64,000 bases of DNA from Plutella xylostella. Lineage: Eukaryota > Arthropoda > Insecta > Lepidoptera > Plutellidae. Under the pieces are notes generated by a model, which did no database searches, had not been told where the DNA came from, and saw nothing but the letters and a program-made list of their open reading frames with translations. The position numbers and the translations under genes are program-made. This document shows, in pieces, positions 23,640-37,200 of this stretch. The stretch lies in NCBI RefSeq assembly GCF_932276165.1, contig NC_063984.1:9617501-9681500 (forward strand), given 5' to 3'. The stretch's first letter is position 1. Every line of letters begins with the position of its first letter.

Positions 23640-24125
23640 GGCATGCAATACCGCAATACCGGTATTCGTAATACCGGTATTAGGGACAAAATTCACGTTT
23701 TTTTCAATACCGGTATTGAAAGTTAATACCGGTATTGAAGTAATACCGGAATCGGACTTTTTTAAGCTATAATAAAGCGATTAAGATATAGTATTCCTAT
23801 GTACTGTGAAAGCGCACTTGTTTCCAACCGTTTCATGCAGTTTTCGGCCGTTTGATCTCTACTATTGTCCATGCGTAAACGGACACTGGATGTAAAAATA
23901 ATAATTTATTGTAAAATTTAAACTCTAATACTCAATTCTCGTAAAAATCTATTACAAAATACTGAATTTCATTGCTTTTTCTCGTTTTATTTTGACCTAT
24001 ACGACCTTTAATCACAATATATGCCATTTATTACAAGGAAATCTAATACTGGTATTAATACCGGGATCCCGGTATTGAGTTGCAATACCGGAACTCAATA
24101 CCGGTATTGAACCGGTATATTAATA
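23640..24125. mobile_element. Element with AATACCGGTATT palindrome clusters
   Basis: At least five intact AATACCGGTATT copies and several variants occur in two clusters, at about 23645-23755 and 24050-24120, separated by about 290 bp of unrelated AT-rich DNA. Two clusters of subterminal palindromes resemble the ends of the hAT element at 471-1402. Clear TIRs or a target duplication could not be fixed. Confidence 0.5.
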
Positions 24126-24775
24126 TGTACATGTACGTCGTCAATAGTTCATTTATGATTTCCATGAATACTAAACAACATTCAGCTGTATGGTAGCGAA
24201 TATGTAAAGTGGAAAATAGGACTTTATCATGAATGTCAATTTAACTATAATTTCCGCTTGCTTTTCAGTCTATTGTGATATTATTCAAAATGGGCTCTTA
24301 TTTATTAATAACGTAACAAAATTTACTTTAGAAAATAGGTAATAGTTTATAGTGAGAATCAGAAAACTGGTAAATTTTAGATATTTTAATTAACGATAAA
24401 CCAGGCCTTATTTCACATAATTATGTATGAATATACGGTATATTCATACGTGAGATTTAACTTTCATATAGTTTTACCACTTTACTTTCACAAGTTATCC
24501 GTAAAGTGGGAGAACAATCTAATCCAGGAACGCTAAGCCCAGATTACCGCGAACTTAGCTGAGGTAAATGAAAAACCTTGTGTCTCATCTGTGCTACAAT
24601 CTTATCTTGGATCTTTTTTAATTCCACAGTAAGGCATTTATGGTTTGTCCATGTTCATATCCTGAACTATAACACCTTTAATCATGTACTAAAAAAATAA
24701 TTAAATACTCTAACGTACTCAACGACAGGGGGGTCACTCTGTAAATCGACGAATTGTCATGTCATATGTCGCATC

Positions 24776-24809
24776 ATCCTAACTAATATTATAAATGCGA
24801 AAGTAACTG

Positions 24810-24852
<43 letters not shown>

Positions 24853-25004
24853 TACTCTTTCACGCCAACACTACTGAACGGATTTGAATGAAATTTGGTA
24901 TACATATGGTATAGACCCTGGGAAAGAACATAGGCTACTTTTTATCCCGGAATTCCCACGGGAAAACTTTTTAAGGCGAAGCGAAGCTCGCGGGAACAGC
25001 TAGT
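24776..25004 (+). mobile_element. LINE-tail repeat, family B, copy 2, with (CTGT)n
   Basis: This is an inverted copy of 13991-14187. It ends GGGAACAGCTAGTA and contains an expanded (GTCT)n array of about 11 units at 24809-24853, at the place where copy 1 has two units. Confidence 0.7.
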
Positions 25005-25013
25005 AAGTATATA

Positions 25014-25127
25014 AGGGTGTTGCAAAAAGGGTATACTAAGCCGTAACCTACATGTCCAGCATGTCATATCTAAGCCCCAAAAATGAAATCGGATTTTCAA
25101 AACTAACATTCTTTTTGCAACACCCTG
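25014..25127. mobile_element. Small MITE just upstream of the first Ndae1 coding exon
   Basis: AGGGTGTTGCAAAAAG at the left is inverted as CTTTTTGCAACACCCT at the right (16 bp perfect), with TA on both flanks. The right end lies 45 bp before the Ndae1 acceptor. Related ends occur near 16278, 35071, 35335, 37510 and 38940. Confidence 0.7.
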
Positions 25128-25182
25128 TATATTATTACAATACTTTATTTATATTTTTTATTGCATCCGCAGACCCTGGAAG

Positions 25183-25273
25183 ATGGAGACGCGAGCTGAA
25201 GAGGACGAGGCGCCCAAGGACCCCGCGGCCAGGAAGCCCACGCACCATGACTACACTGAACAGGACTTTGAAG
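25183..25273 (+). CDS. Ndae1: Ndae1 coding exon 1
   Basis: The exon begins at 25173 after TTGCATCCGCAG. The first ATG, with purine at -3 and G at +4, is at 25183. It encodes 30 acidic residues ending HHDYTEQDFE, which matches SLC4 N-termini, and ends at GTAAAT in phase 1. Confidence 0.8.
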
Positions 25274-28200
25274 GTAAATCAATGAGAGTTCATTAGTAAT
25301 ATCCCACCCATATAGGTATGTATTACAGGCCCGACTGCTCAAGAAAATGGACCCTCGCGCTGTTCCTAAAATATGTCATAATTTGTTTGAAATAGGGCCA
25401 GCGCGCGGCTGACATTTTCTTTAGGCAAACTACCGACACCAAACAACCCCAATATTTTCAAACATTTAATTTAAAATTTGAACAAAATATTTCAATTTTT
25501 TGTTGATAATAATATCCTGATGCTCTGTTAAATGTACTTCAATGTTGCAGAAGGCCTCATTAGGCTAGTATTTTCCGTTTAGGAGTAATATGGTGCTTAT
25601 GACATAAGTCAGTGGAACCTTTCATTGCCCGTGAGTGTAATTCGATAGCCATTCCCAAGTAACATTTCATTCGAGCTTAGGTTGTAAGAAATGCCTTTAG
25701 GTTTTATAAGGGTTGTGAAAAGGTTAATGCTTTGCTATCTGGTCATATTGAGTACTTGAGAATGATTACTAAGTCCTAAAACTAATTGTTTATTAATACA
25801 ACCTTGTAGCTGCTGATAAGAGTTTATATTAACGTTATTTTAACATGTATTTCAGGAGCATATAGTTCTAGGATCTTATAGTTGTCGTAGACACCTGATT
25901 TACTTCTAGAAAAGCTAGCATTAATGCTAAAGTGAGAGCTTAAGGTTAAATTTTTAACCTTGATACAACCATAAAGTTATGGAATATTTAAATTACTTAT
26001 AAGTATTTTTTAAAACCTATCTTAAACCTTTAGGTTGATAAGAGTTGTCTAGGCAAACAAATTAGGACTACTTGGTGAAAACCAAAAGCATTAAGCACTG
26101 GCTATGAGCTAAAGGCATGATTTAAGTCCTACAAGAATATTTTAAAGCTTTAGAGGCATCCTCAAAATATGTTTAATGCTTTTTAGTAATTTCCTAACGG
26201 CCGCCATATTTTTTCACTGAAATAAAAAAAAACTTACCAAAAAGATACATTTTAATTAATAAGGGAAAATTCAGTAGCGTTTCCTATACTATTCCAAATA
26301 TATGTTTTTTTTATATAGACAGTACTTTTATTTCTAATATAAATTTACACCAAACATAAAATTTTATCTATTTTTTTAAATTAAAATATCTTCAAATTTA
26401 TCATTTACAAAAGGCCCGTCACTTATACAGAACTATTATCCGAAAGTATCACAATAAAGTGCTAGTCGCACAAGGTTTTCATATTTCCTGACTTCAGCCT
26501 AACTACTTACTATATTTTGTATTAATACAACACTTACAAGTTAGCCATTTTGAGTCTTGGAAAGTGTCAGGTAATGGCGCCATTTATTATAATTATTATA
26601 AAATCTTACACAGAAACATTTTAAGGCCCGAGAGTCCTGGGAAGGCATTACAAATATCCATCAAATATGTTTCAAGTTATAGAAGAGTTACATCCAGGAC
26701 TAATTTAGAACTTAAAAGCTGTCTTCCAAGGTTATGTTAACGTTAAATTAAGGTTGTGAAGGTTTTATTTAGGTTCTGTGTAAGTTGTTCAAAAGGTTCT
26801 GGGTTTGAGCTATAGGTTTTGCTGTAGCTCTCAGAAAGGTTCTAAAACGTGGGCCCTTTTTGCACTCAGGAGGTTAATATAAGGTTAATATAAGGTTATC
26901 GAGCCTTCTAAGTCTCACGAGTTGATTTCCATACAAAGGTTCTAGAACCTTTTCAAAACCTTTTTAAAACCAAAAATGTTACTTGGGTTAGTATGTGACA
27001 AGCTCTTTTCTGCCACCGCAACCCAAAATTATGTCGGTGAATAAATAATTCTACACAACATAGGTAACATCAGTTGACCACCTCATTCACCATTGGTCAG
27101 AGCACTCTAGCTTCGTTCTATCTTGGCCACAAAATAATATTTAGAAGAATCAGTAGGAAAACAACTCGTGACGCAAACAAAGGAACATCTATCAAAAAGT
27201 TTCACTGCTACATATTATCGATATTACAAATATTAGTGTAGATTTATCAGTGACGTTCCGATATACTGCAGCAGACTAGACAAGTTAGATAGACTGTTCC
27301 CATACATATTGATCAAGGTTCAATAATGTTTTATTTTAGGTTTTCCGTTTTAATCATTACAATGAAGATTGAGAGCAACAGGAATGAGGTAAAGTTCCGC
27401 TCAGTAAAAATACCAGCCAATTACAGCGCCGCATGTCATAATTAAGTTCTGCTTAACTTGACATTCTCAGTTGTGAAATCAGCAGATTCACTGATATAGA
27501 TAGAAAATTACATATTACAGACACTGCAAACTTATTAGTCTCTTTTTACGAAGAGAGGTAAAAGTTCCCTAGTTTGATTTTGTATCTCGAGTTCGGTGTC
27601 ATTTTAAGCAGTTGTCATTTTGTTTGCGAGCAGAAAACTTTGTTTAGGATTTACGATCGCAGTTCCAACTTTTATCCGTCGTATTTTTCATGTGACACGT
27701 ACGATAAAGTTTAACTTTATTTGCCACTTTTAAGTTTATATGAACTACCAGCACTTCTAATTCAAATGTTATTGAGCTACTGTTATTAAATTGACTTCTT
27801 TTTCTTTTTAACTGAGATTAGTCGATGAAAATCATATTAGTATTTAAAATAATAACAGCATTCAATGCTGTTAATATTTTTAGTTTTACGGTACCTACAA
27901 TCTACTTCATGACTCATAAATTAATATATATATGTACTTTCATACTATGTTAAACCCACAAACTTTTTAACCTGCTATTCATAGCAGATTTCAATCCTGA
28001 TTTATATTTGAAAACGTTTAAACATTTATAGATACAAATTAATGGCGTCGGCTGTACCAATATATATTTTGAATCTACTGTAACGATTACGAGAAATGGC
28101 TACAGTATGTACGTAGGGTAACTACAGCCTAACTCCAGCTCACATGCGATGCTGACAGCTCGTAATTAGGTTACGGTGAGTGCCGCGTCGTCTGGGAGGG

Positions 28201-31200
28201 CCTTGCTAGGGGTGTTCACCCTTCACACCGTACATACCTTGTTGAATATACAACGGAAATATTAATGAACGGGAATTGGGATTTAATTACTGTCGTGTTA
28301 AGTATGTTTAAATCGAAAGTGCATTGAATTTAATATTGAATATTGGTGTGGAAGTATTTACAGTTATGATTAATTACTACTTATTGGTTTTTGAATTCGT
28401 ACATAGAAGGATTCAAAAATGGCCTCAAAAATGTGAGCTGTTACCATACATCACCACGACTCACGACAAATATTGTTGAGTAGTTACTACTTCTACTTCT
28501 TCAGCCTATAGCAGTTCACTGCTGGTCGTAGACATCTCTCAAAGCACGCCACTGGATGCAATCTATAGCTTACTACTCTTACTAAGTCTTAGGGTGTCTT
28601 GCACAACAAAGTTAATCAAAATTAAATCTATGACCTCTTGCTCTGACATTATACTGTCAGAGCAAGAGAAAAACTATTTAATTTTATTTAACTTTGTTGT
28701 GCAAGACGCCCTTAATGGTATTATAACTCCTTTCTTTCTATTTTGAAATTACAATAACTATGTCAAAATAGGAAAGAAGACGACGTGCCCCTGAAGGATT
28801 CTAAAAATAAAATGCTACGCCGCCGGTCGCTACGCGCTACGATGCTACGCGCTACGGTGCTACGAGCGGCTACGACTAATTTAGAATTTTATTTTGGTAT
28901 AGATACCTACTTTTTATTCAATATTTTGCATAATATTAGATTATAATGATAATAGGTGATTTAAACCTTGGGGATATGCATAAATTTTCCATTCGAGAGA
29001 GCCAGGTCCAGCACCGCTAATGAGGAATAATTTGGTAGCAAAAGCGTTTGGCATATCTTAATTACCTACTTACATCTACCATTGGGAAGTCCTTTTATCG
29101 CGATACTCGTGAGCAAAAAACTTTTAAGTATTTCTTTTCTGTTAATATAAGTAGGTATGTACAGGGCACATCTAAACTTATCGGTCCCGAAAGAAACACA
29201 GCATTATTTAACGTTTCCACTTCTAGGTACTGCAAATAAAGGGACCGAAATTCCTTCCTGTACCCTGTCTAGCCAAACTTGACCCCTGTCACAAGGGCAT
29301 TATCTCAGGGTAGACAGGTCTTCAATGGTGGTTATAAAAGTGGGTCACAAGGGGAACCCCTGGCCGATATAAGTAGGGTGTGTTTGGATTCGAAGCTGCT
29401 CTATGTAATGAAACAAAATTCGTTGGACATAAAAATTGTATGAAGTGAAAATAATAAAATTATATGAAGTAAAAAGGGAAAACCTACAGATAGAATATAC
29501 GTAGATAGATTTCTCTAGATAAATGTCTCATTATTTCCGCATATAAATCTAATAATCTAGTAGCTAAATTAAAATAACCATATAATAAAATTGTTTTCTG
29601 CCATGCTTTACGTGCATTAAAGTTACTGTTGGTCCGGTCACTGATAGAAACTTACCCTCAATCAAGCTTCCACTTGCATCGCATGAGAAGTATGTACTTA
29701 ATTATATTTTTTACGATGAAGCAGATTTAGAAGCTCTGTGCTAGTTTCTAATAAAGTAAGGGATGATATAAAATGCCCGTAAAACTGGCTAGAGATTAAA
29801 CGTTGTTTTGTTGGAGGGATTTTATGAAAGTACAGTATTATTTTATTATAGGGAGGGTATAGGTACCTACTGGGGAACTTTGTAGGTATTTAAACATTTA
29901 TTTTACAGTATTGTATAATTTTATTTACAATTTTATGTATCAGCAAAACACTACCAAATACAGAATGTAAAAAAAAAATATAAATTTTCACACCAAATTT
30001 GATATTTCATACAAAACAGAAAATAGTCCGTCGCTATTAATCCATATAAATGTCAACCGAGTCAGTTACATTTGCTACATTATTAGTAGGTATACGAGCA
30101 ACCTTGGACGACTAATGTTGACTGAAAGTTCCCGGGTGGGTCAGGCATACTTCATGCAACTAACAGTGTCATAGCTTGCCTGCGTACCAAAAATAGTATT
30201 ACAACTATAAGTGCCACTTTTACCAAACGCTAGATGTATTTAAAATTATATTCATATCAAATTTTAAATACCTACTGACAAGACCGTTGATAGGCGACTA
30301 AATCCGATTAGCGTTTAGTGAAATTGCGCCAAAGTTGGTAAGGTATATTTGTCCATAAATTCCGTTAGATATACCTACATATAAATTATCATAATCACAT
30401 TGACAAATACACATTACACATTCATAAATATCGAACGAGTTTTCGTTTGGAAACTACTAACATATACATAACGCTTAGCGTGGGACGACCATAGAGATAT
30501 GGCTGATGTGATGAATGTACAAAATACACCCACGCCAGTGAATGCAATTCCTAATAAAAATTTCACTCCCTCGGCATCTCGGCTTCATCTCAGTTATATA
30601 CAATAAATTATTATATTATGTACATGTATATGTAAATTGCACGCCAGGATTGTATTTTGGGTGCTCTAGTCTAGATCTCACAACTCACAACGCACAAAAG
30701 ACCAATCTAAAAATATCAAAGACACATTTACACATAGGTATTGCATAATATTATGGGCTTAGTTGAAATTATTATCAAGTGGTAGCCACTCTTTCCATCA
30801 CTATAACAAAGTGACTAAGTATTTCCTGTACGACAATAAAAATAAAAGCGTTAACGTGTCGGGTTCATCATCATCACGACCCATCACGTGCCTACTGCTG
30901 GGGCACGGGTCTCCTTCCAATGAAAGAAGGGTTTTAGGCCTAATCCACCACGCTGGCCTAGTGCGGGTTGGTGGACCCCAACACTAGCAAGCTTGTGCTG
31001 AGAGAGTTGTCGGGTAAGTGGGCAACCCGACTGTCAGATGTTTTCAAGCTGCCCGAAGACCTCTGACTAGGCTTAACGACTGCTGCCGAAGCTGCAACCG
31101 GGACCCACGGCTTAACGTGCCGTCCGAAGCACGGAAGCGTCCAGAAAAGCACCACTTGAAATTGGTCACCCATCCAATGGCTGACCATTCCAGTTGTTGC

Positions 31201-34200
31201 TTAACCTCAATGATCAGTTACGATCACTGAGGCCCGCTCGACTACGGACGGTGTCGGGTTCAGCAGCGTTATTAATAAAATAATGTTTCTCGCGTACGAT
31301 ACTGCAAAAAAATGTGTTAAAGCCATTACCTTACGTTCATTGTAATAATGACAAAAAAGTTTTCTCCCGCGCTATACGGAAAGTGGCATAACCTCGTGAC
31401 TATCGTGAGTCTTGTGACAGGTTTTTTGTCGGGTATCGCTTATAATAAATTATATGCATCGTCAATACATCTTCGTGTGATTTGAATATTGTTTTATGTT
31501 TCATCTTTAGAGTTTGTATTGTATACTCAGGGTTAAAGAAAAACACACACCCACGCACAATACACATACAGGTACACATGTATTTCCCTTACTGTTTAAA
31601 ATTAAAATAACCATTTCAAACCAATCGCAATGTCGGCTAGAGTTGTTTACTTACCTACATTACAATAATAATGTAATATGTTAATCCCATCCCGATTCCG
31701 TTCGATTAATCTCGTACCTGTATAGGGTGAAATTTTATCAGTGACATTCCTATTAGCTGGTAAATGTACCATCTTAACGGAACAACTTTGAAACAACAAC
31801 AACAAATCTGAAAAAACCGCTGATCCTTTTCCGTACGTGATGCCAGTTGACTATGAATTTAACTTTACTCACAACAAACTACTCTAGCAGCTCATAATTT
31901 ATCGCAATTATAGAGATTTCCCAATATTTTGCTTCGTGTGACGTCTTATTATTATTATAAATTCTTTATTGCACATAAAAAAAAAATTGTACAAAGGCGA
32001 ACTTAATGCTACTAGGCATTCTCTGCCAGTTAACCTTTGGTGATGTCGAGAAAGTGTTTGGAAGTGCGATAGGCTGACGTCTATATTTACAAGATATTTA
32101 CCTGCCCACCGCAAGATCACTTATAAAATCCCTTCATATATAGTTACGGAAATAGCAATCGAATGTAGTCTTCATGCACCTTGGCCTGGCTATTGGATTG
32201 ATGAGAGTGAGATGTGCGCCACGTGCAGGCTTCAGGCTTCAGCTAATCGAGTTCACGCGGAGGTTCGGGAATCGAATCTGTAAAGTTACCCTTTACTACA
32301 CTTTATCGTATACATAAATACATAGGTACTTACAGTAAAAGATTAAACAAAACTAGTATACAAGGGCGGACTTATCGCCTAAACGCGATATCTTCCACTT
32401 CCGAATGCAGACTGGCATACACTTGCACTACTTCACTCTACATTATATTTATATCCATAAATATACTCACGCGCAATACTAAACTACCTATGTACGGGCA
32501 ATGAAAAATATTCCACTGAGAAAATCACCAAATTAGTCCTAAACGGAAAAGGCTAGCTTAATGACGCCTTCTGCAACATTGAAGTACATTTAACAGAGCA
32601 TCAGGATATTACCAACTAAAAACGGTAATATTTTGTTTAAAAATTAAATGAAATATTTGAGAATAATATTGGCAGTTTGTGATGGAACTATTTCTTTGCT
32701 CGTGAGTGTAACTTGGTTTTCGACATATAGAGTGACCCGTTCTACTGCCACCTAGTGGGGACGTAAAATCTATGGTTTTCATTGACAGGTTGATTCAAAA
32801 GTGGCATAGTGAGAACAGTCATATGGGGGTGACTCAGGTGGTCATTCTAAACAACTGTTGTTCTACAAATTTTAGAACTTCGTGAAAAAGATATTTGAAC
32901 CATATAGACTCAGTATGTGTCAGTGTATCTCAATGTTATACAACTATAGGTAGTATCATGTAAGTATGTAGGTATTGTAAACATAATATATCGTAATTTC
33001 GTGTGATATCAACAAATAATAAATCAGTGTAGGATATTATTGTGCCTTATCTCTTAGACTATCAAAAATCGACGACCAATATTAGTCTGCCTAAATATCA
33101 GATAGACAGATTATCAGTTCGTAGTCTACACGTTTAAGTACGCTCAGTAAAAAGGGATATAAAAACTATGACTAAACTAAACATCACATCCATTTACCTT
33201 GCCCACACGGATGTTATAATCAAATCAACCTCATTTGTGAAACCCTTGAACTATATTCTCTTCTAGGCCTCTTCTAGCCACCTGCACATTCAAAGGTCAC
33301 CTTTGTGTCCTCTAGCTAAGTTGCAAAATAGAGTGGCACTCGACGAGGCATAGACTCGATAGAGCTGAGGCATCAAATAGATGACTGATACCTTTAGGGA
33401 AATGAAATGGATGTGGGTAAATTGATTAAAAGGGTTTTTCCAGAAATAAGTCACTATTTGTTACAGTTCAAGGTAATGTTTATTGATTTGTTTTATTATT
33501 GAAGAAATTTTATATTTAAATATCAGGTTCTGAAGATAGGTGTTAGTAGGTATTTAAGTTATGTACAAACAAAGATTATCTTTCTATTCGATAAGGTTTC
33601 TGCTTAATCTACACTTTCACTATTAAAGCCGTTAAGGGGATCCCTAAAGCTAAAATGCTAAAGTCGGCTTGATATACTTGATTAGATTGGAAAAACGGTG
33701 GCTTCTATCACATTGATAAAAATATATTTTGTAGCAGAGGGTATACTGAACATGTTAGTTGCTTATAAATTGGTGCAGGATTATAATAAGTATGTTAAAA
33801 AAAATTGCAAACACACCATGTCTTTTGCCATTTTTTGACTTATTATGAAAAAACCCTCGAAATCAGAGGGCCCATTTTCATGGAATCTTATATGTATGTG
33901 TAGGTAATTAAATTCTTAACAAAGTTACCTTAAAGAGTTGGATTTAATGGACCAGAAGTCAACTTTTTTTGCAAAAAACTAATAAATTCCGGTTTAAAAA
34001 TGATGACACCGTGACAGATTTCAGATTTCTTCAGTCGTCGCCCTGGTGGCGGCCTGTTAGGAGCGATACCCACGCCATTTTATTTTTTATCAAATATTTC
34101 ACAAAAACTGATTAAATCAACAAATTATGACTACAAGTATTATAATACATATGCATTTGCTATGGAAAGTTAATTTTCTAATCATTTTAGATGCAGAAAA

Positions 34201-37200
34201 GCCGAAAATTCTTAGAAAACATTTCGCCTTTTCGATTTGTTTACATTTTTTACTATAGAGTTACAGATGCATAGATAAAGGTAAACATTGCACATAATGA
34301 CACTTATTAGATTCTCCGAATAAGAACTATACGGTCAATGCAGTATGCCAAAGCGCGAGCCTGTTTATATTCTGAGGGGTAATTTATTTTATTTTAACGG
34401 TTGTGTATGGTAGGTAAGCTACACAATATACAGGGTGTTGAAAAGTAAGTTCATAATTTGTTTTATTTGAAACCAAAAACCGTAGTTAATTAAAAAAATA
34501 TATATTTTAAGATGTGGTAGTCTGTACACTACAGGTTGTTAAAAATAAGTAAGTATTTTTAAAAATTGAAGATCTAAAATTTACATAATTTTTTAAATCT
34601 ATTTAACAAGCTTTGCAAAAAAGCGGTTAAGTGCGACTGTATCTCGCCATGAAAAAAATGAAATGTTTACTGTAGCTATGAATTTTATGCGTTACAAGTG
34701 GAATAAAATACCGCATAATATTATGTACAACTATGTAAGAGCCTAGTTTTAAAAAAAAACTCATAAGAAAATATTAAATACACAGGTTTTTTAACCCCTG
34801 AAGGAAATAGAGGGGTGTTATAAGTTTAAAGTAAGGGCTGAATTTTTTTTTTAAATTAGGGTGATAGGTAATGTATATTTTTAATGATTTTTTCAAATAG
34901 ATAAATGTTATACCATTTTTAAATTGCCATAAAATTACCTATAGTTACAGTTATAGTTATAGAAAAGGGCAGTGCCCATTCGCCACTGCAACCTAAAATA
35001 TCTATAAATTATGACTCCCCATGCCGAGTCTCACTCTACAGGCCCAGGTCTTTTATAAACCTGATATTACCTATACAGGATGTTGCAAAAAGGGTATACT
35101 GTGCCGAAAGGGTTTGACTCAGGGGTTATTCTGAACAACTTTTGTTCTCCAAGTTTTGGAAATTCTCGAAAAATAAATTCGGTCTCTATAGTAAAAAGTC
35201 ACGTGATCGAATAAGTTTCTATGTAAAAGGTTTTGTTACGTGAATTTTCAAAATTGTAGAAGAAAAGTGGATCAGAATGGCACCTAAATCCACTTTTGAC
35301 TAAGCTTTATACCCTTTTTTCAATACCTTGTATAAAATATCGTCAGCGTCACCTTAGATCGTAATCATCGTAACTCCTCGTGACCAAATTTTAGAGGAGA
35401 CAAAAATACTGTTTTATTTGTAGTTCTAGTTGGCATACTACCCACCTAAAGTTTTTTTTAACTAGCCTAAAAATGATTTGTTTAGACAGTCTATCTTCCT
35501 GTTCAACCGCAGCCTGAGTGCCAGTGACTCAATGACTGAAAGGAGGCCATTAGTGCTCCTAAATAAATAAAGCAGGCCTGTAGATTATCTTTCAGTGTAC
35601 CGACACATCTGATTGCTGTAAGAGCCTGATAAGCTCTTCGAACGAGTCATACCTCTGTGGTGGTACGGTTTCGACCTTTCGGACAGTCAGTTTGGCATCC
35701 GAAATGCGGATTCGAATAGTGGGTACAATACTTTGCGTTCGTTCACTGTCGGAGCAGGATAAGAACCACGGGCGAGTTGTTGCGCTGGCTGTTTGCTTAA
35801 AAATAGTAACCGCGTTCAACTCTATCCCCTAGAGGGCGAACCTTTAGGGCGGCTCTTGTATACCATCACTTGTCTTCTTATCTGCAGAAAATTGACAGAG
35901 GTCATACGTGTCTAACAAGTACATTAAGGATGCGAAAAGAGAGGGTTTGTTTTCACTGAAGAAGTTCAGTTGCGGAGTTCCACAGCGGTAGGTCTTGGAC
36001 CCCTCTGCTGTGGAACTTGGCATACAACGCGGTCCTGCAAATCAAGCTCGCAAACGGCGTTAGCACAGTGCATTTTTCTAATGTCACACAGGTCGTGAGG
36101 TAGGCTGAGAGCCTCCTTCGGGGATGACATCCCAATGATTCATTACGAAAAAATTGCTGCAGCTGTGCTCGCCATGCAGTGCATGGGCTACTTCCGAATC
36201 TGGGGGGCTGTTGCAAAGGAGTCCCTTGCCTCTATACGGTACGGGTTCCGTGCGATCTATGATCCTTCCGGGAGCACCTGTCTTGTCAAGTCGAAGAGAA
36301 TGGCTCGTATTCGACGCAACCTTCAGTACTGGTGGGATTGGTTGGAGGACAGGACAGCAGGAAGCTGCAGCAGCCGTCATGCTGTGATTCGACGCATAGA
36401 TGCAAAAAAAAGTTGAAAGTAACTTCATGTTAATAAAATATTAGATCTTAATTTAACAACATAACATTGCAAAAAAAAAATTAACATTGTTGAGTATGTT
36501 ATTGTAATTTACTAAAGTAGTAATAAAAACAAAGGCTTATTGCATAGTTTTCGTTCACGTTCGCCTACATCGCACGTTGTATATGAGAATAAAGGGTATA
36601 ATTACTAAGTTTTCTTGTTTAAAAATCACGGTTTGGGGTTTAGAGGAAAACAAATGGTAAAATGCGGAATACAGTTTTTTTTTTCGAATAAAGAGGAAAA
36701 CATGTGAATTCAAAAAACGTTTCTATTGACACCAAAGAGTACTTTTCGCCGAGAAAAGTGGAGTTACAATGTTTGCGATCTAAAGTGATGATAGAACTAG
36801 AATTTATTTTTTCAGTTCACCTGCTGTTGAGTGAAATCGTAATTAGGTAAATGACTCCTTGACATGAAAATAACTTTTTTTTTATAATCGTTATAACAAA
36901 ACCGTTTTTTTTAATACAGCAATATTTGTAGGTGTACTTACAGTGAGCAAAAGAGCGCAGCAAGGTGTAAATTTTTTGGTTTTTAAGAAACAAAAATATT
37001 ATTTCTATCATATCCCAAATACACATAAGTACTTAAAAAAAAAATACACACTCTCGCCTTGTACTAATGTACTCCCTTGCGGGGGTACTTACATGTTATT
37101 ATTTTTCTGGTGACCTCCCCATATCCCTTTGCCAGCTACGTAACCTTTTGTGACACCCTGTATATGCAGAGTTCTGCAAACTACTGTTCTGCTTTTGAAA

